A stretch of DNA of 26,528 nt from ZC4RG30 sp965652645 (GTDB taxonomy: Bacteria; Pseudomonadota; Gammaproteobacteria; Steroidobacterales; Steroidobacteraceae). The stretch's first letter is position 1, and each line of letters starts with the position of its first letter. Made by a program: the position numbers and the translations under genes. The stretch spans positions 1 to 26,528 of the forward strand of contig CBFGXE010000042.1 in assembly GCA_965652645.1 (NCBI GenBank). Reading direction: 5' to 3'. Shown here one piece after another: positions 15,318 through 22,319 of the stretch. Under the pieces are notes generated by a model. That model ran no database searches, was not told where the DNA came from, and saw nothing but the letters and a program-made list of their open reading frames with translations.

Positions 15318-16660
15318 CAGCCGGTGGCGGGGGGGGAGGAGCCGGAAGGATCGATGGCAGCGGCCACCTGGCGGAGGAAGGCGCGGCCCGCAGGCGGGAC
15401 ATGGATCGACGTATCCGTGACTTCAACCAGCCCGTCCGGCTGCAGGCGGGCCAGCGCCTGCCGCGCATGAGGCCACCAGGCGGAAGCGCGGTCATCATCG
15501 GTGAGCTGTGCCGCCGAACCGGCGAACAGCTCCCAGATGACCTGCCTGACGCGCAGGTCTTGCGCCGAGAGCACGTGGCCACGCTGCAGCGGCAGTTCGC
15601 CGGCCGCGACGCGCGCCTCGTATTGCTGCAGGTTCTTGTCATTCTGCGCATAGGCGCTGTGCGCATCGCCGATGGCAGACACGCCCAGTCCGATCAACGC
15701 ATGCGTCTCCACGGCGGAGAAGCCCATGAAGCTGCGGGAAAGCCGGCCGGTGGCCAGCGCCTGCGCAAGCGGATCGGTTGGCAGCGCGAATTCGTCGATT
15801 CCGATCTCCACGTAGCCGGCCGCACCCAGCCGCTCGCGTCCGAGCAGGAACAGCTCGCGGCGCAGCGCCGCGTCCGGAAGGTCGGCCTCGGTGTACTGCC
15901 GCTGGCTGGACCTGATCCAGGGCACATGCGCGTAGGGCAGGAAACTCACGCGGTCCGGCTTCATCCGCATGAGGGTGTCGAAAGTGCCGCGCAGGCTGTC
16001 GACGGTCTGCAGCGGCAGGCCATGGATGAGGTCCACGCCCACGCTGGAGAAGCCCAGCTCGCGCGCATCGGTGATCACCCGGCGCACCTCGGCCTCGCCC
16101 TGCACGCGATTGACGATCTCCAGCACGCGCATGTCGAAGTCCTGCACGCCGAACTGGATGCGGCGGAAACCATGCCGGCGCAGCACGCCCAGCATCTCGC
16201 GCGTGGTGTTGCGGGGGTCGGCCTCGATGGCGAAGTCCGCGTCGGCCTCGATGGAGGCGCCGGCAAGCAGTCCTTCCAGCAGGCGGTCCAGCGTGCCCAC
16301 GGGCAGCCAGGTAGGCGAGCCACCCCCCAGGTACAGCCCTCCCAGCGCGGCGGGCACCTGCCCCAGGCCAGCGTGATACAGGGCCAGCTCATTGAGTACG
16401 GTGGTTACATAGGGTTCGGCGAATGCATGGCTGCGCGCCACGCGCATGTTGCAGCCGCAGAACGTGCACAGCGCGCCGCAGAAGGGAACGTGCACGTACA
16501 ATCCGGCGCGCGCGCCTTCGCGCGACAACCTGTTCCGCAGGGCGGCCAGCCAGTCCGCGGCCCTGGGCGCCGCGCCCCAGTGCATGGCCGCCGGATAGCT
16601 CGTGTAGCGCGGGGCGGGTGCCCCGTGGCGCTCGAGCATTTCCGGCGCGATGCGTATCAC
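15317..16660 (-). CDS. hemN: Oxygen-independent coproporphyrinogen III oxidase
   Basis: HemN is a radical-SAM enzyme that decarboxylates coproporphyrinogen III to protoporphyrinogen IX without oxygen. The substrate-region motif RYTSYP is at about 18-23. The 4Fe-4S/SAM cluster motif HVPFCGALCTFCGC has Cys61, Cys65, Cys68 and the extra Cys70 typical of HemN. YLGGGSPTWL, the QFGVQDF region and a HemN C-terminal domain follow. The start chosen is the GTG at 16660, which overlaps the hemE stop (GTGA) and gives 447 residues, close to the family's usual length. The frame is open upstream, but only as antisense-like sequence inside hemE. An ATG at 16639 is the alternative and would leave little in front of RYTSYP. 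Confidence 0.95.
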   Translation of the reverse strand: MIRIAPEMLERHGAPAPRYTSYPAAMHWGAAPRAADWLAALRNRLSREGARAGLYVHVPFCGALCTFCGCNMRVARSHAFAEPYVTTVLNELALYHAGLGQVPAALGGLYLGGGSPTWLPVGTLDRLLEGLLAGASIEADADFAIEADPRNTTREMLGVLRRHGFRRIQFGVQDFDMRVLEIVNRVQGEAEVRRVITDARELGFSSVGVDLIHGLPLQTVDSLRGTFDTLMRMKPDRVSFLPYAHVPWIRSSQRQYTEADLPDAALRRELFLLGRERLGAAGYVEIGIDEFALPTDPLAQALATGRLSRSFMGFSAVETHALIGLGVSAIGDAHSAYAQNDKNLQQYEARVAAGELPLQRGHVLSAQDLRVRQVIWELFAGSAAQLTDDDRASAWWPHARQALARLQPDGLVEVTDTSIHVPPAGRAFLRQVAAAIDPSGSSPPATG

Positions 16661-17697
16661 CCGAAGATCTCGCGCTGCAGTGACACGAAGCGGCGCACGC
16701 TGGCCTCGGGCGTGCGCTGCAGGATGCCGTGGCCCAGGCCCGAGATCCAGCCGCGGCGCAGGGCAGCGGGCAGCGCGCGGACCTCGCCGAAATACTCCCG
16801 CAGGCGGTTCTCCAGTTCCGGCAACGGCAGGTGCAGCCACTCCGGATCGACATTGCCCTGGATTGCCCAGCGCTCGCCGTACTGCTTCAGCACCTCCGTG
16901 ATGTCGTGCCGCCAGTCGACACCCAGGCACTGGAAGGGCAGGCCGGCAAGGAGGTCCCAGTGCGCGGGGCCGGTGCCGCGGGAGTAGTAGATGACCGGCG
17001 TTTGCGGATCGCGCTGGCGGAAACGCGCCAGCAGGTCGGCAAGCACCGGCACCACGCGTGCGCCATAGGTCGCCGCGTCGATCTCGCCGGCGGCAGTGTC
17101 GAACAGCGCCACCACCTCGGCGCCGGCGCGCGACTGCATGGCCATGTTCTCGGCCAGCAGGTCGAGCAGCCTGCTGTTGAAGGCGTCGTACACGCCGTTG
17201 CCGAGGCCGGCCAGCGCCTCATGCGCCTTCTCGTGCGAGCCGGCCGCCGCATACACATACAGCGTGAAAGGGCCGCCCACGAAGCCGATCAGGCCCTTGT
17301 CGCGCCGCAGGCGCGCGCGCGTGAGCTTCACCGCGTCGGCCTGGAACTGCATGAATTCGGCGCGATGCGCGCCGCCGGTGAGCTTCTCCACGTCGAGCAG
17401 GGTGCGGATGTGGAACGCCAGCTTCGGACCCGGGTCGTAGGTGAGCCCCATGCCCATCGCTTCCAGCGGGAACAGCAGGTCCGAGAACAGGATGGCGGCG
17501 TCGAAGTTGAAGTCGTGCACCGGTCCCATCGCCACCTCGGCGGCAAGCTGCGGGTCCTTGCACAGCCTCAGGAAATCATTGTGGCGCTTCAGCGACTGGT
17601 AGTGGGAGTGGTAGCGCCCGGCCTGGCGCATCATCCACACCGGCGGGCGGCCGGCATTGCGGCGGTTGAGGGCGGCGGTAAGCAGGGTTTCGGTCAT
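16657..17697 (-). CDS. hemE: Uroporphyrinogen decarboxylase
   Basis: HemE removes four acetate carboxyls from uroporphyrinogen III to make coproporphyrinogen III. The 346-residue product has the conserved PVWMMRQAGRY (Arg24, Arg28), FSDLLFPLEAMG with the catalytic Asp73, GGPFTLYVY, and the late GLGHGILQRTP with its conserved His. Length is normal (about 350). The ATG at 17697 overlaps the stop of the upstream response regulator in an ATGA, and the stop overlaps the hemN start. It is therefore a strict member of the minus-strand operon. Confidence 0.97.
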   Translation of the reverse strand: MTETLLTAALNRRNAGRPPVWMMRQAGRYHSHYQSLKRHNDFLRLCKDPQLAAEVAMGPVHDFNFDAAILFSDLLFPLEAMGMGLTYDPGPKLAFHIRTLLDVEKLTGGAHRAEFMQFQADAVKLTRARLRRDKGLIGFVGGPFTLYVYAAAGSHEKAHEALAGLGNGVYDAFNSRLLDLLAENMAMQSRAGAEVVALFDTAAGEIDAATYGARVVPVLADLLARFRQRDPQTPVIYYSRGTGPAHWDLLAGLPFQCLGVDWRHDITEVLKQYGERWAIQGNVDPEWLHLPLPELENRLREYFGEVRALPAALRRGWISGLGHGILQRTPEASVRRFVSLQREIFG

Positions 17698-18398
17698 CTT
17701 GCGGTTCCCAGTTGATAGCCAACGCCGCGGATGCTGAGGATGGTCGCCGGGTTGGCCGGGTCGCGCTCCACCAGTTTGCGCAGGCGCAGGATGAAATTGT
17801 CCACGGTGCGTGCGGTCGGAAATTCGTCGGGCGCCCAGGCGCGATCGAGGATCTCGTCGCGAGTCACGGCCCGGCCGGCGTGCTCCAGCAGCAGCTTCAG
17901 CACGGCGCATTCCTTGTGCGTGAGGCGGTGCAGCTCGCCGCCGCTCTCGGCGGTGAAGCGGTCGAAGTCCACGGTGGCGATGCCGATGCGCACCGGGCCG
18001 GACAGCGCCTTGTCGCGGGAGGCAATGTCGCCCGCGCGCTTGAGCATGTTCTGGATGCGCAGCACCAGTTCGCGGAACACGAAGGGCTTGGTCATGTAAT
18101 CGTCGGCGCCCAGCTCCAGGCCGCGGATGCGATCCTCCGGCGTGCCATAGGCCGTGAGGAAAAGCATGGCGGTGGAGGGGCTTGCCTCGCGCAGGTGCTG
18201 CGCCACCTCGAAGCCATCGCCATCGGGCAGGCCCACGTCGAGCACGGCCGCGGCGAAGCGTTGTGCCTTCACTGCCTCGCGCGCGGCGCGCACGCCGGCC
18301 GCATGCGTCACGGCGAAACCTTCGCCGCCCAGGCGGCTGGAAAGCGTGCCGGCCACGTTCGGGTCATCCTCGACCAGCAGCAGAGGGATGGCGCTCAT
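17694..18398 (-). CDS. OmpR-type response regulator embedded in the heme operon
   Basis: A 234-residue response regulator. The receiver has the acidic pair at 11-12, phospho-acceptor Asp54 (AVLDVGLPDGDG) and Lys104 (YMTKPF). The C-terminal OmpR winged helix (about 135-230) ends in ILRLRKLVE and SIRGVGYQL. The frame could start 18 codons earlier, but that part overlaps the kinase end. The ATG at 18398 gives MSAIPLLLVEDDP, a typical receiver start. It lies 13 bases after the kinase and overlaps hemE by four. Position suggests that it controls, or is controlled with, heme synthesis; that is inference only. Confidence 0.94.
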   Translation of the reverse strand: MSAIPLLLVEDDPNVAGTLSSRLGGEGFAVTHAAGVRAAREAVKAQRFAAAVLDVGLPDGDGFEVAQHLREASPSTAMLFLTAYGTPEDRIRGLELGADDYMTKPFVFRELVLRIQNMLKRAGDIASRDKALSGPVRIGIATVDFDRFTAESGGELHRLTHKECAVLKLLLEHAGRAVTRDEILDRAWAPDEFPTARTVDNFILRLRKLVERDPANPATILSIRGVGYQLGTAR

Positions 18399-18411
18399 GC
18401 CTGTCCCACGC

Positions 18412-19365
18412 TCAGCTGTCCGTGGGGAAGGCCAGCGTGACGATGAATCCACCGCCCTCGGCGTTGGCGAACTCCACGCTGCCGCCCATGCGTTCCATCA
18501 GCACGCGCACCAGGTACAGGCCGACGCCGGTGCCACGCGAGCTGTCGCTGCGCTGGAAAAGCTGGCCCAGGCGCGAGGGATCGCCGTCATGGCCGCCGCC
18601 GTGGTCGCGCACCCGAACCTCTACGCCGTGCCGGCCGCGCAGCGCCTGCACGTTGATGCGGATGGGCTCGCGATCGCCGTGGCGCTGTGCGTTTTCCACC
18701 AGGTTGCGCAGGATCAGCTGCAGGGCGGAAGTGTCGCCGTGCACCGGTGGCAGGTCGCCTTCGACGGAGACTTCGAGCAGCACGCCCTCGCCGCTGGTGG
18801 CGACGATGCCGCGCAGCACGCGCTCCAGCCATTGGTCGAGGCGGATGGCCTGCTCTGCCAGCTGCCCGCCGCCCTCGATGCGCGCCAGCTCCAGCGTCTT
18901 GTCGATCTGCGATTCCAGGCGGTGCGTGTCCACCAGCAGGCGGTCGATCAGCTCCTGCGTGGGTTCACCCGCGGCGATGGCCTCGGTCTGCAGGCGCACG
19001 CTGGTCAGCGGCGTGCGCAGTTCGTGCGTCAGTGCGGCGAAGAAGGCCTGGGTGCCACGGGCGCGTTGCATGTCGCGCCGGTAGTAGCGGAACAGCATGC
19101 CCGACAGCGTAAGCAGCAGCACCAGGAAGGTGCCCGACTCCCACAGCAGCATGCGTTCGTAGCGGTGCAGTTCGGCCATGGCCTCGGCCTGTGAGGCGAT
19201 GCCCGCCGCCATGCTCAGTTCCGCTATCTGTCCGGACTGCCGGAGCATCAGCATCGCCCACCACGAGCCCAGCACCAGGATGACGGTGAGCCATAGCGCG
19301 GACAGGATGGCCACGCGGCGTGACTGCCGCGCCGGCCGGACGCTCAATGCCCCTTTGCTGTCCAT
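18412..19365 (-). CDS. Sensor histidine kinase embedded in the heme operon, with minimal periplasmic loop
   Basis: A 317-residue histidine kinase. It has two membrane helices (about 20-41 and 73-94) separated by only about 30 residues, so there is hardly room for a periplasmic sensor domain. The cytoplasmic part has His114 (ALTHELRTPL), the N-box NLVENAQRH, a G1 region DHGGGHDG and GTGVGLYLV. There is no HAMP domain. The frame is open upstream inside hemC; the ATG at 19365 (MDSKGALSVRP) gives a sensible membrane-protein start and overlaps the hemC end by 22 bases. A kinase of this build may sense a signal in the membrane or at the loop. Confidence 0.92.
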   Translation of the reverse strand: MDSKGALSVRPARQSRRVAILSALWLTVILVLGSWWAMLMLRQSGQIAELSMAAGIASQAEAMAELHRYERMLLWESGTFLVLLLTLSGMLFRYYRRDMQRARGTQAFFAALTHELRTPLTSVRLQTEAIAAGEPTQELIDRLLVDTHRLESQIDKTLELARIEGGGQLAEQAIRLDQWLERVLRGIVATSGEGVLLEVSVEGDLPPVHGDTSALQLILRNLVENAQRHGDREPIRINVQALRGRHGVEVRVRDHGGGHDGDPSRLGQLFQRSDSSRGTGVGLYLVRVLMERMGGSVEFANAEGGGFIVTLAFPTDS

Positions 19366-20915
19366 CTGCGCCACGCTTCGGGAGAGGGAAATGCCCGGAA
19401 GTTTCGCACGCCGGCGCGACGGATATGCTCGGCCGTCTTGCCGGCGCCGCTGGCGTGGTGGGCGGCGGGGCCAGCCAGGTGCCGGCAGCGCTCGAACTGG
19501 GCGGTGCTGCTCCAGTAGATGTGGGTGGCGGTGGCGAGGCCTGCGGCGTCGACCTCCGTGGCATCGGCCAGGCAGTAGGTGGCGATCACGTTGGCGCCCG
19601 CCCAGCGGCCCTGCTGCCAGGGACCGGTGGCGGCGGCATGCGTGAGCACGTCCCATTCGGCAGGTGCTGGCAGGCGCAGCAGCGGTTCGGCGATGAGGCC
19701 GGCCGCGTCTTCCGCACCCAGGGTCTCGGCGCACCCCTGCACCCATACACCCGCGGCGGCCAGTGCGAACCAGGTCTTCGCGCCGGCGGTCCACACCGTA
19801 CGTCCGGCCAGCGCGGCGGCGGCGCCGGCCGGCAGTGCGCGCTGGTGGGCGACGAACGCGGCGCGACCGCGCAGTTGCGCGGCGAGTCCGGTGGCGTCGA
19901 TCAATGAAGTGGCCGGGGCCGATGCCGCATGGCTGCCGTCCCACGCCTGGATCCTGGCGGGCAATTCGGGCAGTGGGGGATCGGGCAGGAAACGCTGCTC
20001 GCCGATGTCCGCGTCCTGCGCATTGCGGCCGGCCACCTGCAGCAGGCCGCCCATGCCGGGCAGCCACTGCAACGAGGCGCCGAAGCGCTGGTGGCACCCC
20101 CCGCCATGCTCGCCCAGCAGCTGGCGCTCCACGGTCACCGCGGCGCGGGTTTGTGCGTGCTCGAGCACCGAGAGCAGGCGGCGGGTTTCCTCGTCCGCCG
20201 CACGGCATTCCACGGCCAGTGCACCCTGGCCCGGTGCGCCCGGCACCTCGGTGAGCGGCAGCAGCATCAGGTGCAGCCCGTCCAGCAGGCCTTCGAGCAG
20301 CTTGCGTCCCTGCCGTTCGGTGCTGGTGTCGGCGAACAGGCGCGAGAGTCCCGCCGCGGCCAGCACGATGCCGTCGAGGTGGCGCCCGGAGCCGCGCGGC
20401 TCATGCAGCCGGCGCAACCGTGTGTCCACGTTGCCGCGCAGGGTCACCAGTTCGATTGCATTGCGTGCGCCATGCGGCAGCGCCCTGGTGAAAAACGGCG
20501 GCAGCAGCGTGCCCCGGCGGGGCGAGGAGGTGCCGATGCGCAGGCCAGCGCCCCCGGCCAGGCGCTCCCGCACGTCGGGTGCGAACAGGGCGAGGTCCCG
20601 CGGGTTCGCGCGCGCAGGCACGGCGGCCAGCACGAAATCCTGCGGGCGCTCCAGGCTCAAGTCCTTCAGCGAGTGCACGGAGAAATCCACGTGCCCGCCA
20701 CGCAGCGCCTCGTCCAGCTCGGCAGTGAAGAACTCCTTGCCGTCCATCGCCGACAGCGGCTTGTCGAGCACGCGGTCGCCGCGGGTGTCGATGCCCACCA
20801 GCTCCACTACGAGGCCGGGATGCGCAGCCTGCAACGCCGCGGCCACCTGGCTGCTCTGCACCCAGGCCAGCGCGGAGCGGCGTGTGCCCAGGCGCAACTT
20901 CCTTGCAATCGTCAT
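19344..20915 (-). CDS. hemC: Divergent hydroxymethylbilane synthase with a HemD-like C-terminal domain
   Basis: HemC joins four porphobilinogens into hydroxymethylbilane. Residues 1-310 carry its motifs: RLGTRRSALAW at the start, the catalytic HSLKD (Asp85), GTSSPRR (128-134), LRGNVDTRL, and GGGCHQRFGA with Cys274 for the dipyrromethane cofactor. It is divergent: HSLKD is followed by LSLERP rather than VP, and about 15-20 extra residues sit between AAAGLSRL and PGQGALAVE. Residues about 335-523 form an extra domain. Segments such as VWTAGAKTWFALAAAGV, THIYWSSTAQFE and GKTAEHIRRAG resemble the paired lobes of uroporphyrinogen III synthase (HemD), and no separate hemD is in the window. I infer a HemC-HemD fusion; the HemD part is weak by eye. 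It follows hemA by 11 bases. Confidence 0.88.
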   Translation of the reverse strand: MTIARKLRLGTRRSALAWVQSSQVAAALQAAHPGLVVELVGIDTRGDRVLDKPLSAMDGKEFFTAELDEALRGGHVDFSVHSLKDLSLERPQDFVLAAVPARANPRDLALFAPDVRERLAGGAGLRIGTSSPRRGTLLPPFFTRALPHGARNAIELVTLRGNVDTRLRRLHEPRGSGRHLDGIVLAAAGLSRLFADTSTERQGRKLLEGLLDGLHLMLLPLTEVPGAPGQGALAVECRAADEETRRLLSVLEHAQTRAAVTVERQLLGEHGGGCHQRFGASLQWLPGMGGLLQVAGRNAQDADIGEQRFLPDPPLPELPARIQAWDGSHAASAPATSLIDATGLAAQLRGRAAFVAHQRALPAGAAAALAGRTVWTAGAKTWFALAAAGVWVQGCAETLGAEDAAGLIAEPLLRLPAPAEWDVLTHAAATGPWQQGRWAGANVIATYCLADATEVDAAGLATATHIYWSSTAQFERCRHLAGPAAHHASGAGKTAEHIRRAGVRNFRAFPSPEAWRRWTAKGH

Positions 20916-20926
20916 GGCAGCGGATT

Positions 20927-21901
20927 CTAGTGGCTGAACGCCTGGAACACGGCCAGATCTTCCCAGCCATGGTTCGATGAGCCGGCGCGCGAGCCGTCGG
21001 CATCATCCAGGCGTGCAAGCTGCGCCTTGTCGCGGCAGGCGCGGCGCGCGCGCGCGAGCAGGGCCTCGCGCTGCAGGGCATGGGTGTCGCGCAGGCTGAA
21101 GAGGTCGCGCAGCGTGTACAGCCCCGGCAAGCCTGCCCATTCCGTGCCGGCCGCGCCGTCGATGCCCAGGTGCAGCACGTGGCCATCGGGTGCGCCGTGC
21201 TGCCGCCACAGCCGCGTGCGCTGCGCGTCGCGGGGAGCATCGGCAGGGATGCAAAGGATCACGTCATGCGCGCGCCGCCAGGCGGCGTCTTCCGCTGTGG
21301 TGGTGGATTCAAGCAGCCGCACGCGACCCTCGTTGCCCGCTCGCTGGCGCGCCAGCATGGCGGCGGCGCGCTCATGGCCGCGGTTCCACACCATCACTTC
21401 GCCCGTGTCGAGGAAGGGCAGGATGGTTTCGGCCAGCTGTCCCGCGCCAAGCAGCAGCGTGGGCCCAGGCAGGCTGGCGCCGAGCAGGCGGCGCACCAGC
21501 GAGCCATAGGTGGCGCTGCCCAGGCTGGTCACGTATTCACTGCGGATCTCCTTCGTGTCCTGCAGCAGGCGCTGCATCCAGAGGCGCAGCGGTTTCGCTT
21601 CGGGCGAGGCCTCGTACTCGCGCCAGGCCTGCTTGATCTGGCCGAGGATCTCCGTTTCACCGGCAATCTCGCTTTCCAGTCCGCAGGCGAGCTGCAGCAG
21701 GAAACGGTAGGCCCCGGCGCCGGCATGGCGCTCGTAGCCGGCGGCATCGGCCGCGTCCACGGCCGGATGTTCGCGCGCCGGCAGCATGCCGATGCGCACC
21801 TCGCGCAGGCAGGTGCCGAGCACGAGGCCGCCGGGCAGCAGCGGGGTCGAGGGACCCGCGCCCGCCTTGCGGTTGAGCACGATGAGGTCGGCCAGAGCCA
21901 T
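20927..21901 (-). CDS. hemA: Short, divergent glutamyl-tRNA reductase
   Basis: GluTR reduces glutamyl-tRNA to glutamate-1-semialdehyde, the first step of the C5 heme route. The 324-residue protein (usual length about 420) has a catalytic Cys31 in GTCLRE, where the family has TCNRTE. GLESEIAGETEILGQIKQA (74-92) matches the diagnostic GLDS..GE.QILGQ.K segment, and LLLGAGQLAET (149-159) is the NADPH-binding loop. The His that normally precedes that first segment appears replaced by Phe67. The C-terminal helical dimerisation domain is mostly missing. First gene of the operon; a weak TAGGCT ends six bases before the ATG, with GGGG between. The neighbouring hemC, hemE and hemN support the function. 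Confidence 0.85.
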   Translation of the reverse strand: MALADLIVLNRKAGAGPSTPLLPGGLVLGTCLREVRIGMLPAREHPAVDAADAAGYERHAGAGAYRFLLQLACGLESEIAGETEILGQIKQAWREYEASPEAKPLRLWMQRLLQDTKEIRSEYVTSLGSATYGSLVRRLLGASLPGPTLLLGAGQLAETILPFLDTGEVMVWNRGHERAAAMLARQRAGNEGRVRLLESTTTAEDAAWRRAHDVILCIPADAPRDAQRTRLWRQHGAPDGHVLHLGIDGAAGTEWAGLPGLYTLRDLFSLRDTHALQREALLARARRACRDKAQLARLDDADGSRAGSSNHGWEDLAVFQAFSH

Positions 21902-21963
21902 CCCCGCAGCCTATTCAGCGGCCCGCGACGAAATGTCATGGGAACGTCACAAGCACCCTGTTC

Positions 21964-21980
21964 CGGGCCACTCTGGCCCG
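21964..21980. other. GC-rich hairpin in the hemA upstream region
   Basis: CGGGCCA and TGGCCCG form a perfect 7-bp stem around a CTC loop, about 63 bp upstream of the hemA ATG. There is no T-tract on either side. It could be an operator or an RNA hairpin in the hemA leader if transcription starts near the Fur-like box. Function unknown. Confidence 0.35.
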
Positions 21981-22003
21981 TATCCGGCGGGTGAATGCGG
22001 GTC

Positions 22004-22022
22004 GATGAGAACCGTTCTCATC
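22004..22022. promoter_or_regulatory. Fur-like operator between the heme and redox operons
   Basis: GATGAGAACCGTTCTCATC is a perfect inverted repeat with 9-bp arms around one base. It closely follows the 7-1-7 Fur box pattern common in gammaproteobacteria (TGAGAAT-type arms), differing mainly by C for T at the inner end of each arm. It lies about 100 bp upstream of hemA and about 300 bp upstream of the FAD-reductase start, so it could act on either direction. Another regulator with a similar palindrome cannot be excluded. Confidence 0.6.
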
Positions 22023-22319
22023 CGCTCGCCGGTGGCGGGAGGGTGGCCGCATCGGTCGGGTGCGATCCCACAGCGGGGTGTGCCCAACCATCGCGATCGC
22101 CAACAGTGTTCCGAACGCGGGCAGTGGCGCGCACCACGCGTGCGCATTTCATCCACAGGCAGCGCGCGACATCGCACGCAGCGCGCCCCACGCGCATGGC
22201 ATGTGAATTGCTTGCTCATCCATCGGGCCGCAAGGCCTGCATGGACAACGGCGTCCTGTGCGTCACACGCATCGCATGTGGCGCGGCAGGGCGCCGTTTT
22301 TTTTCGGGAGCCGGCATTG
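22023..22319 (+). other. Long 5' region of the redox operon, no gene recognised
   Basis: About 300 bases lie between the Fur-like box and the start of the FAD-reductase. Frames are open but give arginine- and alanine-rich sequence with no family resemblance. One frame starts at an ATG (22196) and encodes a cysteine-containing peptide, but it has no ribosome site and does not stop before the reductase. Several GC-rich inverted repeats are present. The stretch ends in a hairpin with T8. I see no conserved riboswitch core, though I cannot rule one out. Confidence 0.4.
22280..22304 (+). terminator. Intrinsic-terminator-like hairpin with T8 just before the FAD-reductase gene
   Basis: GGCGC (22280-22284) and GCGCC (22291-22295) pair around a GGCAGG loop, and a run of eight T (22297-22304) follows one base later. 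The GGGAG ribosome site of the next gene starts two bases after the T-run. Such a terminator, placed inside the leader and directly before the ribosome site, would suit attenuation; it could also simply end upstream transcripts. The 5-bp stem is short. Confidence 0.5.

Noticed and set aside
15302..17715. Long plus-strand frames (about 561 and 328 codons) opposite hemN and hemE
   Set aside because: HemN and HemE motifs fix the minus strand as coding; the plus-strand products have no family features.
21925..21955. CRP/FNR-like half-site (TGTGACG...CATGACA on the minus strand) before hemA
   Set aside because: Only one half matches TGTGA, and the FNR arms TTGAT/ATCAA are absent. Too weak to call.
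22196..22300. Cysteine-containing leader peptide from the ATG at 22196
   Set aside because: No ribosome site is seen and the frame runs on past the hairpin and deep into the reductase gene, so a classic leader-peptide attenuator does not fit.
22023..22300. Cobalamin or other known riboswitch in the redox-operon leader
   Set aside because: I looked for the conserved B12 box and similar cores and found no convincing match. A covariance-model search would be decisive.
21786..22319. Upstream extension of the FAD-reductase frame to an ATG at 21786
   Set aside because: It crosses the start of hemA and the Fur-like box and is arginine-rich without family resemblance. The GGGAG and GTG/TTG at 22317-22322 sit exactly before the FAD domain.
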